64,000 nt of DNA, taken from Amycolatopsis vastitatis. GTDB taxonomy: Bacteria; Actinomycetota; Actinomycetes; Mycobacteriales; Pseudonocardiaceae. The position numbers were made by a program, and so were the translations under genes. The DNA is taken from assembly GCF_002234595.1 (NCBI RefSeq), contig NZ_NMUL01000016.1, positions 271,823-335,822 on the forward strand, in the 5' to 3' direction. Below the pieces are notes generated by a model. It was given only the letters and a program-made list of their open reading frames with translations, made no database searches and had not been told where the DNA came from. This document shows positions 24,593 to 34,281 of this stretch, piece by piece. Position 1 is the first letter of the stretch. Every line of letters begins with the position of its first letter.

Positions 24593-26023
24593 TCAGTCCT
24601 CTCCGAGATTCCGCCGGACCCCGTAAGCCGCTTCGCGGGCTTCGAGGTGGCGCTGCTGGATCCGGTGGCCCTCGGCGCGCTGCGCCTCGGTCGGCTCGTC
24701 CAGCTCGAGCCGAAGCTTCTGGTTCTCCTGCCAGGACGGGGGTTCCGCACTGGAAGCCAGTGCCCACGCCGCCTGCCGCGCCGCGCCGAGCGCGACGTAC
24801 TCGGCGACTTCGGGCAGCTGCACGGGCACGCCGAACACCAGCGGCGCGACCGCGCAGACGGCCCGCGACTGCGCGCCCCCGCCGATCAGCAGCACGCGCT
24901 GGACGTCGAGGCCGTGCGCGCGCACCGCGTCGAGGCCGGCGGCGAGGCCGCAGAGCATGCCTTCGACTGCGCTGCGCGCCAGGTTCGCCGGCGTCATGTT
25001 CTCCCTGGTCAGACCGGCGAGGGAGCCGGTCGCGCCGGGCAGGTTCGGCGTGCGCTCGCCGTCCAGGTACGGCAGGAAGGTCAGGCCGCCCGCGCCGGGC
25101 TCGGCGGTCAGGGCCAGCCGGTCGAACTCGCTCAGCGTCGCCCCGAGCATCGCGGCCGTCGCGGTGAGGACGCGGGCGGCGTTGAGGGTGCAGGCGAGCG
25201 GGAGGAAGCGGCCTGTGGCGTCGGCGAACCCGGCGACCTCGCCGGACGCGTCGGCCGCGCCGGTCTCGGCGACGCCGAACACGGTGCCGCTGGTGCCGAG
25301 CGACACGACGACGTCACCAGGCCGCAGTTCGAGCCCGAGCGCGGCGGCCATGTTGTCGCCCGTGCCCGCCGAGACGAGCACGCCGTCCGGGGTGTGGCCG
25401 GCGGCGTCGGCCGGGCCGAGCACGGTCGGCAGCTCCGGCGTCCGGCCGCCGAAAGCGTGGCTCAGGACGTCGAGGCGGTAGGCGTTGTCGGACGGCGAGA
25501 AGTAGCCGGTGCCGGACGCGTCGCCGCGGTCGGTGACCGGGTCGCCGCCGGTGAGCTTCCAGGTCAGCCAGTCGTGCGGCAGCAGCACGCGCGCGACACG
25601 GTCGGCGAGCCGCGGCTCGTTCTCGGCCAGCCAGCGCAGCTTCGTCACGGTGAAGCTGGCGACCGGCACCGAGCCGACGGACTTCGCCCAGACCGACGGG
25701 CCGCCCAGCTCGTCGACGAGGTCGAGGGCAGCCTGGGCCGAGCGCGTGTCGTTCCAGAGCAGCGCCGGCCGGACCACGTCGTTGTTCTCATCCAGCGTGA
25801 CCATGCCGTGCTGCTGGCCGCCGACGCCGATGGCCTTGACGTCGTCGAGCAGGCCCTTCGTCGCCTCGCCGAACGCCTCCCACCAGGCGTCGGGGTGCAC
25901 CTCGGTGCCGTCGGGGTGCGGCGCGCGGCCGGTGCGGACGATCTCGCCGGTTTCGGCGTCGCACACGACGACCTTGGTCGACTGCGTGGACGAGTCGATG
26001 CCGGCGACCAGTTCAGCTGTCAT
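24593..26023 (-). CDS. xylB: Xylulokinase
   Basis: 476 residues of the FGGY kinase family: LVAGIDSSTQSTKVVV phosphate loop, GQQHGMV, LWNDTRS, VSAGTGDNMAAALG and LIGGGAQSRAVCAV. The GQQHG motif is typical of xylulokinases. It phosphorylates D-xylulose for the pentose phosphate pathway. It overlaps the DeoR gene by 11 bases. No xylose isomerase is nearby, so another ketose or pentitol route could be the true one. Confidence 0.88.
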   Translation of the reverse strand: MTAELVAGIDSSTQSTKVVVCDAETGEIVRTGRAPHPDGTEVHPDAWWEAFGEATKGLLDDVKAIGVGGQQHGMVTLDENNDVVRPALLWNDTRSAQAALDLVDELGGPSVWAKSVGSVPVASFTVTKLRWLAENEPRLADRVARVLLPHDWLTWKLTGGDPVTDRGDASGTGYFSPSDNAYRLDVLSHAFGGRTPELPTVLGPADAAGHTPDGVLVSAGTGDNMAAALGLELRPGDVVVSLGTSGTVFGVAETGAADASGEVAGFADATGRFLPLACTLNAARVLTATAAMLGATLSEFDRLALTAEPGAGGLTFLPYLDGERTPNLPGATGSLAGLTRENMTPANLARSAVEGMLCGLAAGLDAVRAHGLDVQRVLLIGGGAQSRAVCAVAPLVFGVPVQLPEVAEYVALGAARQAAWALASSAEPPSWQENQKLRLELDEPTEAQRAEGHRIQQRHLEAREAAYGVRRNLGED

Positions 26024-26849
26024 AGGGCTGCCCCTCTGCGACGTGTTCGACGATCTCGATCGCGGTCCCCGCGTTCAGCGCGGCCTCGATCTCCTCGGTG
26101 GGCGTGGCCTGGCCCGTGATCAGCAGGTCGTAGTCGCCGACGTCGCCGTGCGCGTAGGTGGCGGTGCGGCCGAACTTCGAATGGTCGACGACGAGGACGT
26201 TGTGGTTCGCGATCCGCAGCGCGGCCTTCTTGAGCTCGGCGTAGTCGCGGTCGGGGTGGAAGAGCCGCCCGACGGCGACCGCGGTGACCGAGACGAACGA
26301 GACGTCGGCGCGGATCGAGTCGAGGAGGTTCAGCACCTCGGGCCCGGCGCACGAGTCGTACTCGTGGCTGTAGCGGCCGCCGGCGAGGACGACGTCGACC
26401 TGGGACCCGAGCAGGCGGGCGGCGTGCAGCGAGTTGGTGACGACGGTGAGGGCGTCGATCTCGGCCAGGCGCCTGACCAGCGGGAGGAGGGTCGTGGAGT
26501 CGTCGACGAAGACGGTCTGGCCCGGCTGGGCGTGCTTCGCGGCGGCTTCGCCGAGGGCTTCCTTCTCGCCGTGGTGGAGGGTGTCGCGGAAGCGGGCGGC
26601 GGTCTCGATCGTGAGGGCCGGGTAGGCCTCGACCTTGCCGCGGAGCTTGCGGAGGAGACGGCGTTCGGCCAGGTCGTCGAGGTCGCGGTGCATGGTCATC
26701 AGGCTGACCTTGAACCTCGACGTCAGGTCGTCGATGCGGGCTTCACCGTGCTCGATGACGTGGTCGAGGATGTCCTGCCGCCGCTGCTCGACGACAGCAT
26801 CGGACGGCCGGGTCTTCCGGTCTCCGGATGCTGCTGTGCCGCCGCTCAC
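26013..26849 (-). CDS. DeoR/GlpR-family transcriptional regulator
   Basis: 278 residues. The N-terminal helix-turn-helix (about 22-72; ARIDDLTSRFKVSLMTMHRDLDDL) precedes a sugar-phosphate-binding DeoR domain (VFVDDSTTLLPLVRRL, TNSLHAARLL, AGGRYSHEYDSCAGPEVL). First gene of the DeoR-xylB-ATPase operon, so it most likely controls it in response to a phosphorylated sugar. GTG start. The 56 bp upstream are AT-rich for this genome and should contain the promoter and operator. Confidence 0.88.
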   Translation of the reverse strand: MSGGTAASGDRKTRPSDAVVEQRRQDILDHVIEHGEARIDDLTSRFKVSLMTMHRDLDDLAERRLLRKLRGKVEAYPALTIETAARFRDTLHHGEKEALGEAAAKHAQPGQTVFVDDSTTLLPLVRRLAEIDALTVVTNSLHAARLLGSQVDVVLAGGRYSHEYDSCAGPEVLNLLDSIRADVSFVSVTAVAVGRLFHPDRDYAELKKAALRIANHNVLVVDHSKFGRTATYAHGDVGDYDLLITGQATPTEEIEAALNAGTAIEIVEHVAEGQPYDS

Positions 26850-26905
26850 ACGGACTTCTTACCAGATTTATCCCGCGAAGTTAACAGAGAACTCGATAAG
26901 TCTTC

Positions 26906-28351
26906 TCAGGACGTTAGCGAGCGGATCGCGCGGATGGCCTCCGGGATGGCGTGGACCAGGCCGGATGCCGAGGTCGGGGCGTTCTGGGCCGCGATCGCTC
27001 CGGCCAGCGAGTGCACATCGGCCGCCGCGGCGGCGGCCAGCCAGGGGTCCGAACCGGCCGCCAGGAGGGCGCCCACCAGGCCCGACAGCACGTCACCCGA
27101 ACCGGCCGTGGCCAGCCAGGCTCCTCGGGGACGGTTCACCGCGATCCGGCCGTCCGGGGCCGCGATCACCGTGCAGTGGCCCTTCAGCAGCACGACCGCG
27201 TTGTACTTCTTCGCCGCTTCGCGCGCCGCCGTCACCCGGTCCGGGCCCGGCTTGCGGCCCATCAACCGCTCGTACTCGCCCGCGTGGGGCGTCAGGACCA
27301 GCGGCGTGTCCGGGTCGCGCGCGTCGAGGACGTCCGGGGACTTCGCGATGATCGTCGTCGCGTCGGCGTCCGCGCAGACCGGGACGCCCTGGCCCAGGAC
27401 GTACCGCAGCACATCCCGGCCGTCGGAGCCGGTGCCGATGCCCGGACCGACCACCCACGCCTGGACCCGGCCCGCGTCGGCCACCGTGCCGGTCGCGATG
27501 ACCTCAGGCCACTGCGCGCGGACGATGTCCGCCGCGTGGCCCGCGTACCGCACGAGACCCGAGGTCGCCCGGACGGCCGAGCCCGCGGCCAGCACCGCCG
27601 CGCCCGGGTAGGTCGCCGAACCCGCCGCGATGCCCACCACGCCCTGGCTGTACTTGTCGTCTTCCGGGCCGGGCACCGGCCAGGCCGCCGCGACGTCCAC
27701 GATGTCGAGGCGCCGCAGCTGCGGCTCCCCCAGTTCCGGCCGCAGCCCGATGTCGACCAGCACGACCTCGCCGCACCACGACGGCGCCAGCACGTGCACC
27801 GGCTTGAGGCCGCCGAACGTGACTGTGCGGGTCGCTCTGACGGCGGGCCCGTCGACCGCGCCGGTGTCCGGGTCGACGCCGCTGGGCAGGTCGACCGCCA
27901 CGATCGGCGCCTCGACCAGGTCGACGAGCCGCGCGGCGTCCGGCCGCAGCGAGCCGCTGGCCGAGATGCCGACGATCCCGTCGACCACCACGTCGGCCCG
28001 GGCGATCCACTGTGGACCGTCCTCGGCGGACACCGCGCGGCCCCCGGCTCGCTTCAGCGCCTTGAGACCCGCGGGGTGCGCCTTCTCGGGCTTGAGCAGG
28101 ATCGCCGTCACGGCCACCCCGCGGCGGCGCAGGAAGGCACCCGCCCACAGCGCGTCACCGCCGTTGTCGCCGGAGCCGACCAGGAGGACGACCCGGCGGC
28201 CGGACACGCCGCCGGTGTGGTCCTCGAGGAAGTCCGCGAGCTGCACCGAGAGCCCGAACGACGCCCGCCGCATCAGCTCGCCCTCGGGCGTGACGGCGAA
28301 CAGCCGCCCCTCCGCTTCGCGAATCCGTTCCGTGGTCCAGATTCCCTGCAC
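26906..28351 (-). CDS. nnr: Bifunctional NAD(P)H-hydrate epimerase/dehydratase Nnr
   Basis: 481 residues with two domains. The N-terminal YjeF epimerase has VVLLVGSGDNGGDALWAGAFL and VDLPSGVDPDTG. The C-terminal ADP-dependent dehydratase has a ribokinase-like end (LLKGHCTVIAAPDGR, WLATAGSGDVLSGLVGALLA). Repairs damaged NAD(P)H hydrates. GTG start. It follows glmS by 16 bp on the same strand, the same order as in mycobacteria (Rv3436c-Rv3433c). Confidence 0.95.
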   Translation of the reverse strand: MQGIWTTERIREAEGRLFAVTPEGELMRRASFGLSVQLADFLEDHTGGVSGRRVVLLVGSGDNGGDALWAGAFLRRRGVAVTAILLKPEKAHPAGLKALKRAGGRAVSAEDGPQWIARADVVVDGIVGISASGSLRPDAARLVDLVEAPIVAVDLPSGVDPDTGAVDGPAVRATRTVTFGGLKPVHVLAPSWCGEVVLVDIGLRPELGEPQLRRLDIVDVAAAWPVPGPEDDKYSQGVVGIAAGSATYPGAAVLAAGSAVRATSGLVRYAGHAADIVRAQWPEVIATGTVADAGRVQAWVVGPGIGTGSDGRDVLRYVLGQGVPVCADADATTIIAKSPDVLDARDPDTPLVLTPHAGEYERLMGRKPGPDRVTAAREAAKKYNAVVLLKGHCTVIAAPDGRIAVNRPRGAWLATAGSGDVLSGLVGALLAAGSDPWLAAAAAADVHSLAGAIAAQNAPTSASGLVHAIPEAIRAIRSLTS

Positions 28352-28367
28352 GGCGGCGACCCCCGGC

Positions 28368-30230
28368 TTACTCGACGGTGACGGACTTCGCCAGGTTACG
28401 CGGCTTGTCGACGTCGTACCCGCGGGCGCGGGCGATCTCCGCGGCCAGCACCTGCAGCGGCACGGTGGACACCAGCGGCTGCAGCAGCGTCGGCACCGCC
28501 GGGACCTCGATCAGCTCGTCGGCGAACGGCCGGACGGTCTCGTCGCCCTCTTCGGCGATGACGATCGTGCGGGCGCCGCGGGCCTGGATCTCGCTGATGT
28601 TCGACACGAGCTTCGAGTGCAGCACCGCGCGGCCCTTGGGCGACGGCATCACGACGACGACCGGCAGGCCTTCTTCGATCAGCGCGATCGGGCCGTGCTT
28701 GAGCTCGCCGGCGGCGAAGCCCTCGGCGTGCATGTACGCGAGTTCCTTGAGCTTCAGCGCGCCTTCGAGGGCGACCGGGAAGCCGACGTGGCGGCCGAGG
28801 AACAGGATCGCCTTCGAGTCGGCGATCCGGCGGCCGAGGTCCCGCACCTGCTCCACAGTGGACAGTACCTTTTGGACGGCCGCGGGCATGGCCTCCAGCT
28901 CGGCGTACTCGCGCGCGACCTCGTCCGGGTACTTCGTGCCGCGAGCCTGAGCAAGCGCCAGGCCGACCAGGTAGTTGGCCGCGATCTGGGCGAGGAACGC
29001 CTTGGTCGAGGCGACGCCGATCTCGGGCCCGGCGTGGGTGTAGAGGACGGCGTCGGACTCGCGTGGGATCTGGGCGCCGTTGGTGTTGCAGACGGCGAGG
29101 ACGCGTGCCTTCTGCTCGCGCGCGTGCCGGACGGCTTCGAGCGTGTCCGCCGTCTCGCCGGACTGCGACACCGCGACGACCAGCGTGTCGCGGTCGAGGA
29201 CCGGGTCGCGGTAGCGGAACTCCGACGCCAGCTCGACCTCGACCGGCAGCCGCGTCCAGTGCTCGATGGCGTACTTGGCGACCAGGCCGGAGTGGTAGGC
29301 CGAGCCGCAGGCGACGACGAAGACCTTGTCGACGTCGCGGAGGTCCTGGTCGGAGATGCGCTGCTCGTCGAGGATGATCCGGCCGGACTCGAAGTGCCCG
29401 CGCAGCGTGTTGGCCAGCGCCTCGGGCTGCTCCTCGATCTCCTTGAGCATGAAGTACTCGTGGCCGCCCTTTTCGGCGGCGGAGAGGTCCCAGTCGACGG
29501 TGAACGGCTTCGCCTGGGCGGCGTCGCCGTGGAAGTCCAGGACTTCGTAGCCCTCGCGGGTGATGACGACGAGCTGGTCCTGGCCGAGTTCGACGGCTTC
29601 GCGGGTGTGCTCGATGAACGCGGCGACGTCCGAGGCGACGAAGTGCTCGCCCTCGCCGACCCCGACGACCAGCGGCGACGACCGGCGCGCGGCCACGATC
29701 GTGTCGGGGTGGTCGGCGTGCGTCACGACCAGGGTGAACGCGCCTTCGAGGCGGCGGCAGACGGCGGCGACGCTGGCCGTGAGGTCGCCCTTGGTGTCGC
29801 CTTCGGTGTACGCGCGGGCCACCAGGTGGGCGGCGGTCTCGGTGTCGGTGTCGCTGGCCATCTCCACGCCGTCGGCTTCCAGCTCGGCGCGGAGGGCGGC
29901 GAAGTTTTCGATGATGCCGTTGTGCACGACGGCGACGCGCTGCGAGGCGTCCCGGTGCGGGTGCGAGTTGCGGTCGACGGGCGCGCCGTGGGTGGCCCAG
30001 CGGGTGTGCCCCATGCCGGCGGTGCCGCCGAAGTGGCCCCGGCCGACCTCGTCGAGCCGGGCTTCGAGGTTGGCCAGCCGGCCCGCCTTGCGCTCGACGG
30101 TCAGCGCGCCGGCACCGTCGAGGACCGCGACACCGGCCGAGTCGTAACCGCGGTACTCCATGCGCCGGAGCCCACCGAGGACGACGTCCAGAGCCGGGCG
30201 GTGCCCGACATATCCCACGATTCCACACAC
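28368..30230 (-). CDS. glmS: Glutamine-fructose-6-phosphate aminotransferase (isomerising)
   Basis: 620 residues: an N-terminal glutaminase with catalytic Cys2 (CGIVGYVGHRP) and GMGHTRWATHG, and two SIS sugar-isomerase domains (VACGSAYHSGLVAKY, VAVSQSGETADT; FLGRHVGFPVALEGALKLKE) ending in the conserved PRNLAKSVTVE. Makes glucosamine-6-phosphate for peptidoglycan. The start is the GTG at 30230, because the Cys must follow the initiator; the frame opens two codons earlier. Upstream lies an array of palindromic repeats. Confidence 0.97.
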   Translation of the reverse strand: MCGIVGYVGHRPALDVVLGGLRRMEYRGYDSAGVAVLDGAGALTVERKAGRLANLEARLDEVGRGHFGGTAGMGHTRWATHGAPVDRNSHPHRDASQRVAVVHNGIIENFAALRAELEADGVEMASDTDTETAAHLVARAYTEGDTKGDLTASVAAVCRRLEGAFTLVVTHADHPDTIVAARRSSPLVVGVGEGEHFVASDVAAFIEHTREAVELGQDQLVVITREGYEVLDFHGDAAQAKPFTVDWDLSAAEKGGHEYFMLKEIEEQPEALANTLRGHFESGRIILDEQRISDQDLRDVDKVFVVACGSAYHSGLVAKYAIEHWTRLPVEVELASEFRYRDPVLDRDTLVVAVSQSGETADTLEAVRHAREQKARVLAVCNTNGAQIPRESDAVLYTHAGPEIGVASTKAFLAQIAANYLVGLALAQARGTKYPDEVAREYAELEAMPAAVQKVLSTVEQVRDLGRRIADSKAILFLGRHVGFPVALEGALKLKELAYMHAEGFAAGELKHGPIALIEEGLPVVVVMPSPKGRAVLHSKLVSNISEIQARGARTIVIAEEGDETVRPFADELIEVPAVPTLLQPLVSTVPLQVLAAEIARARGYDVDKPRNLAKSVTVE

Positions 30231-30360
30231 GCGCACCAGCCTAACGAGGGATATTCAGCGGGCCGACGGGGTCCGCAAACGCCCCTTGACCTGCATAGAC
30301 GCGCACCGCCGTGGTCCGGACCAATGCGGGGTCACCCACACGAGTGCCGCGCGCCGAGCG

Positions 30361-30439
30361 CCCCAATGTGGCGTTGGTTGCGTTGGACGCACCCAATGTG
30401 GCGTTCGGTGCGTTGGACGCACCCAACGCCACATTGGGG
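30361..30439. repeat. 30-bp repeat array with inverted end unit
   Basis: CCCAATGTGGCGTT followed by TGCGTTGGACGCA occurs twice, 30 bp apart (30362-30391 and 30392-30421). It is closed by the inverse unit CCCAACGCCACATTGGGG (30422-30439). The end unit can pair with either direct copy, giving alternative long hairpins, and TGCG-TTGGA-CGCA is itself a small hairpin. The array sits in the 273-bp spacer between divergent glmS and the hydrolase gene. Confidence 0.85.
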
Positions 30440-30503
30440 CGTTTGAGACCTGCGGCGGGGCGGCGGCGAGCCACGGCAGGACGGGCACAGTAGGGTTCCC
30501 GCC

Positions 30504-31328
30504 ATGGCCAGCAAGCCCAAGCAGCTGCTCGCGGAGTTGACGCACCCGGGTCCCCACGAGGTCCTGCGGGGCAACCTCGCCCTGGTCGGGCTGCCCGGTG
30601 TGGTGTTCACGCCGCGCGCCGGCCTCGGCCTGCCCGCCGTCGCCTTCGGGCACGGCTGGCTGCAGCCGCCCGATCGCTACCGGCAGCTGCTGCACCACCT
30701 GGCCAGCTGGGGCATCGTCGCCGCGGCGCCGGCGACGCAGCGCGGGCCGCTGCCTTCACACCGGCTGCTCGCCGCCGACCTGCTGACCACCCTCGACGTC
30801 GTCACGACGGTCCGGCTCGGCCCGGACGGCATCAGCGTCGACCCCGCCAAGCTCGGCCTCGCCGGGCATTCCTCCGGCGGCGGCTCCGCGGTCCTCGCCG
30901 CCGCGCAGGACGCGCGGTCCGAGAAACCGCGGATCAAGGCCGTCGCCACCATCACCGCCGCGCAGACGCTGCCGCCTGCCTCTGAGGCCGCGAAGGACAT
31001 CACGGTCCCCGGCCTGCACCTCGCCGCGGAGGGCGACCTGGTCGCCCCGGCCGTCGCGCACGCCGAAGCGATCGCCGGCGCCTGGGGCGGCGACGACGTC
31101 CAGCTGCGTTTCCTCGGCAAGGCGTCCCACCTGGGCGTCACCGAGGGCAGGCACTGGTCCCAGGTGATCATGCACGGCAAGCCGCACCGCGGGACCCAGA
31201 AACTCACCCGCGCGCTGTTCACGGCGTTCTTCCTGACGCACCTGACCGGCACCGACAAGTACCGGCCCCTCCTCGACGCGGACGTCAAGCACGCGCCCAT
31301 CGAGCGCGAAGAAGAGCCCGCCCACTGA
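30504..31328 (+). CDS. Alpha/beta hydrolase, dienelactone-hydrolase-like
   Basis: 274 residues without signal peptide. GLPAVAFGHGWLQPPDRY holds the oxyanion loop, the nucleophile Ser is in LAGHSSGGGSA, an acidic residue follows in HLAAEGDLVAP and the catalytic His in GKASHLGVTEG. The fold is like dienelactone hydrolases and chlorophyllase-type esterases. Substrate unknown. It stands where Rv3438 lies in M. tuberculosis, after glmS. It converges with the next gene with only 8 bp between stops. Confidence 0.78.
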   Translation: MASKPKQLLAELTHPGPHEVLRGNLALVGLPGVVFTPRAGLGLPAVAFGHGWLQPPDRYRQLLHHLASWGIVAAAPATQRGPLPSHRLLAADLLTTLDVVTTVRLGPDGISVDPAKLGLAGHSSGGGSAVLAAAQDARSEKPRIKAVATITAAQTLPPASEAAKDITVPGLHLAAEGDLVAPAVAHAEAIAGAWGGDDVQLRFLGKASHLGVTEGRHWSQVIMHGKPHRGTQKLTRALFTAFFLTHLTGTDKYRPLLDADVKHAPIEREEEPAH

Positions 31329-31336
31329 CGCTGCCG

Positions 31337-31864
31337 TCAGTCGACCAGCCAGGAGTTGTTCGAGAAGTCGTCGTCGTCGAAGGATTCAGTGCGGGCGTGC
31401 CGGGGACGGCGAGCCGGTGCGGGCTGCGCGGGCGGCGGCTCCGGCGTGGGCACCGGTGCGGCGTGCGCCGCGGGCGCCGGGTCCGGCACACCGGGCACGG
31501 ACGGCGCGATCGGCGGCGGAGGCGGCGCGACGGCCTCGTGCCGCTGTTCCGGCCGCGAATAACGCGCGAACTCGTCGTCCGGGGCCACCGCTTCCTCGTC
31601 TTCGGGACCGAACGACATCGTGTGGTCGCGGTCGGCCAGCGCCTTCTCGGTCAGCCAGCCGCCGGACTGCTGGTGCCGCTTGTTCAGCTCCTGCATGCGC
31701 TCGATGTAGCGCGCGTGCACCGCCGCGTCGCGCTTCATCGTCTCCAGCGCCGCGGCCTTGCCCTCTTCGACGTGCCGCTCGCGCAGCCCGCGCTGTTCCT
31801 GCTGTTCCCGGGTGGCCGTGGCCAGCGCGTTCATCGCGGCCGCCAACCTGTCCGCAGCGCTCAT
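31337..31864 (-). CDS. Uncharacterised protein with coiled coil and Pro-rich tail
   Basis: 175 residues. The N-terminal 70 are a charged helical or coiled-coil stretch (LATATREQQEQRGLRERHVEEG, HARYIERMQELNKRH). Residues about 110-155 are Pro/Ala-rich and disordered, and the end is acidic (SFDDDDFSNNSWLVD). I recognise no domain. It follows the large helical protein gene by 14 bp and so is probably the third gene of a type VII-related operon, perhaps a chaperone or co-secreted partner. Confidence 0.55.
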   Translation of the reverse strand: MSAADRLAAAMNALATATREQQEQRGLRERHVEEGKAAALETMKRDAAVHARYIERMQELNKRHQQSGGWLTEKALADRDHTMSFGPEDEEAVAPDDEFARYSRPEQRHEAVAPPPPPIAPSVPGVPDPAPAAHAAPVPTPEPPPAQPAPARRPRHARTESFDDDDFSNNSWLVD

Positions 31865-31878
31865 CGGTGCCTACCCCC

Positions 31879-34281
31879 TCATCGCTCGTAGCTGATCGAA
31901 CGGTCGCCGTCGTCGTCCAGCGACCCGCTGATCCGCCCGCCGGACCCGCTGGTCTCGAAGACCGCGCCTTCGACGCGGTACTGGCTCGGGCCGCGCTGCT
32001 GGTCGCCCCCACCGCCGCCGCCGGGCGACCCGCCCATCATGCCGCCCATCATGCCCATGCCGGGCATCGAGCCGGACGACGAGGCGCCGCCCATGGGCGC
32101 CGACGCCATCGCGTGGTCCATCCCGGTGGGTGCCACGCCGAGCCCGACGTCGGCCGAAGCCACCGGCGTGGTGGCCCCGGTGGTGGCGCCCGCTTCGAGC
32201 GCGGTGCCGTCACCGGTGATCGCGTTCCCGAACCCGGCCGTGGTGGTCGCGTCGGCTGTGGCGCCGACACCGACGTCGGCACCGCCTCCGGCCGATCCGC
32301 CACCGCCGACCGCGCCGCCGCCGTCGCCACCCGCGCTCGCGTCGACGGTCACGGCGCCGGCGTCCACGCCACCGGGGGCGCTGAACCCACCGGCCACGGC
32401 GGGGGTCGTCGGGACCGGCTGGCCGTCGGCGGACGCCGGCAGCGTGGTGACCTTCTCCGGCTTGCCGTCCGGGCCGGTCGCCTTGTCGCCGCCCTTGTCG
32501 CCGCCGGCGCCCTTGTCCTGGCCGTCGGCCTTGTCGGCCCCGTCGGCCTTGGCGTCGCCGCTCTTCTCGTCGTCCAGGGTGTAGGTGGTCGGCTCGCCCT
32601 TGCCGTCGTCGACCGTCACCACGGTGGGCCCGTCCGGGCCGTCCGGCTGCTCGGCGGTGATCTTGAGGTTGCCGTCCTGGATGTGGATCTTGCCGTCCGG
32701 GCCCGGGTGGTACGCGCCGTCCGGCCCCGGCTTGCCGTCCTTCGTGCCCTGCGGGCCGAAGTCGCCGGTCTTGCCGTCCTTGCCGTCGGCCCCGGCGGCG
32801 CCGTCCTTCGCCTCGCCGTCCTTCGGAGTGTCGAAGTCGAGCTTGTAGTCCTTCGGATGCCCCTTGCCGTCGTCGACCTTGACGTCCATCTTGCCGTCCT
32901 GGTCGGGCTCGGTCATCGAGATCTTGTTGTCGCCCTTCTGGACCGTGACGCTGTCGTGGTCGACGTCCTTGATCGTCTCGCCGGTCTTGGGGTCGATCGG
33001 GTAGGGCTGCCCGGTGTCCGGGTTGACCTCCAGCGGCTTGCCGGTGACGGGGTTCGTGCCGTCGCCGGGCTTGTGCTCCGGCTCGGCCGTCGGCGGCGGG
33101 GACGCCGACGGCGTCGTCGCGCCGCCGCCACCGGTCCCGCTGCCGCCGCCCGTGCCGCTCCCGCCGCCGGTGCCCGTCCCGGTTCCGGTGCCCGTGCCGG
33201 TACCGGTCCCGGTGCCGTTTCCGTTGCCCTCACTGGGCTTCGGCGCGGAAGCCGGGTCGGGGAACGGGTTCGTGTAGTCCGCCATGAACCGCGTCAGCGT
33301 GTGGAAGTGCTGGTTGATCGTGTCGGTGGTGTTCTTGCACAGCGCCTTGAAAGCGTCGTAACGCTTTCCGAAATCGGCCGCGAAGCTGCCCTTGAGCCAC
33401 TGCTTCGCCGCGCCGATCGCGTATTCCTTGTTGTCGTCGTTCAGGTCCTTGCTGTCGTCGCGCAGCCGCTGCTCGAGGTTGTTGCCCGGGCACACCGAGT
33501 CCAGCCAGTGCGCGATGTCGAGCAGCTTGTCCTTCGAGTCGACCTTGCCGTTCGCGACCTCGACGACCTGCTTCGCGATGTACAGCGGCGCGGTGGCGAC
33601 CTTGTCCGAACGCAGCTTCAGCACCTCGTCGACCTTCGTCTTCAACGAGGTGTAGATGTGCGTCATGGTCTCGGGCACGAGCTTCCCGACACCCTCCATC
33701 TGCGTCAGCAGCTCCTGCGCGTCAGGCTGGATGCGCTGCTCGTACTTGACCTTGGCCGCCTTGGCGCCGTCGCCCTTCCAGTCGTGGAACAGCGTGTTCA
33801 GCGAGTTCGTGGCGTCGGTGCGGGTCTGGTCGACGACCCCGTGCGACTTGGTCATGTCCTCGACCTCGTCGAGGAACTTCTGGAAGTCGATCTCCCGGTT
33901 CTCGTGGAACTTGTCCCAGACGTCCTTCTTGGAGTCGATGGCGCCCGGGCAGTCCGGCATCTTGTTCCAGACCTCGCCCGACCACTGCGAGAAGAAGTCG
34001 AGCGCGGGGTTGCCGAGGTCGAGCACCTCGTCGGACTTCGTGACGCCGACGCCGCCGACCCCGGGCGGCGTCTGGGCCTGCAGGTCCTGCTCCGCCTTCT
34101 TGGCGGCGTCGTTCTGCGCCTTGTCGGCCTGCGCGTTGGAGTCGTGCTCGGCCTTGGCCTTGGCGTAGGCCTGTTCCGGGTTCCCGAACAACATCGCGGT
34201 GAGGAGGGAGTCCTTCGTGCCCGCGGTGACGTACGGGTCGTCGAGCATGGCCTGGATCTCGGCCTTGGTGGGCTGTGCCAT
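31879..34281 (-). CDS. Large helical protein with disordered repeat-rich tail, possible type VII substrate
   Basis: 800 residues. The first ~340 are helical, with WKG at 168-170 inside a helix-turn-helix like that of WXG100-type proteins (LNTLFHDWKGDGAKAAKVKYEQ). Next comes a Gly-Thr dipeptide run (about 355-385), then a long region rich in D, G, K and P with collagen-like GPDG/GKPGPDG units, and a Gly/Ala/Met-rich end. There is no signal peptide. The start ATG overlaps the stop of the EspC-like gene by one base. Position and pairing match Rv3439c/Rv3440c of M. tuberculosis. Export by the nearby ESX system is an inference. Confidence 0.65.
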   Translation of the reverse strand: MAQPTKAEIQAMLDDPYVTAGTKDSLLTAMLFGNPEQAYAKAKAEHDSNAQADKAQNDAAKKAEQDLQAQTPPGVGGVGVTKSDEVLDLGNPALDFFSQWSGEVWNKMPDCPGAIDSKKDVWDKFHENREIDFQKFLDEVEDMTKSHGVVDQTRTDATNSLNTLFHDWKGDGAKAAKVKYEQRIQPDAQELLTQMEGVGKLVPETMTHIYTSLKTKVDEVLKLRSDKVATAPLYIAKQVVEVANGKVDSKDKLLDIAHWLDSVCPGNNLEQRLRDDSKDLNDDNKEYAIGAAKQWLKGSFAADFGKRYDAFKALCKNTTDTINQHFHTLTRFMADYTNPFPDPASAPKPSEGNGNGTGTGTGTGTGTGTGTGGGSGTGGGSGTGGGGATTPSASPPPTAEPEHKPGDGTNPVTGKPLEVNPDTGQPYPIDPKTGETIKDVDHDSVTVQKGDNKISMTEPDQDGKMDVKVDDGKGHPKDYKLDFDTPKDGEAKDGAAGADGKDGKTGDFGPQGTKDGKPGPDGAYHPGPDGKIHIQDGNLKITAEQPDGPDGPTVVTVDDGKGEPTTYTLDDEKSGDAKADGADKADGQDKGAGGDKGGDKATGPDGKPEKVTTLPASADGQPVPTTPAVAGGFSAPGGVDAGAVTVDASAGGDGGGAVGGGGSAGGGADVGVGATADATTTAGFGNAITGDGTALEAGATTGATTPVASADVGLGVAPTGMDHAMASAPMGGASSSGSMPGMGMMGGMMGGSPGGGGGGDQQRGPSQYRVEGAVFETSGSGGRISGSLDDDGDRSISYER

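Noticed and set aside
30361..30439. Possible CRISPR array (30-bp repeats)
   Set aside because: The units are contiguous with no spacers, and the last is inverted. No cas genes are present.
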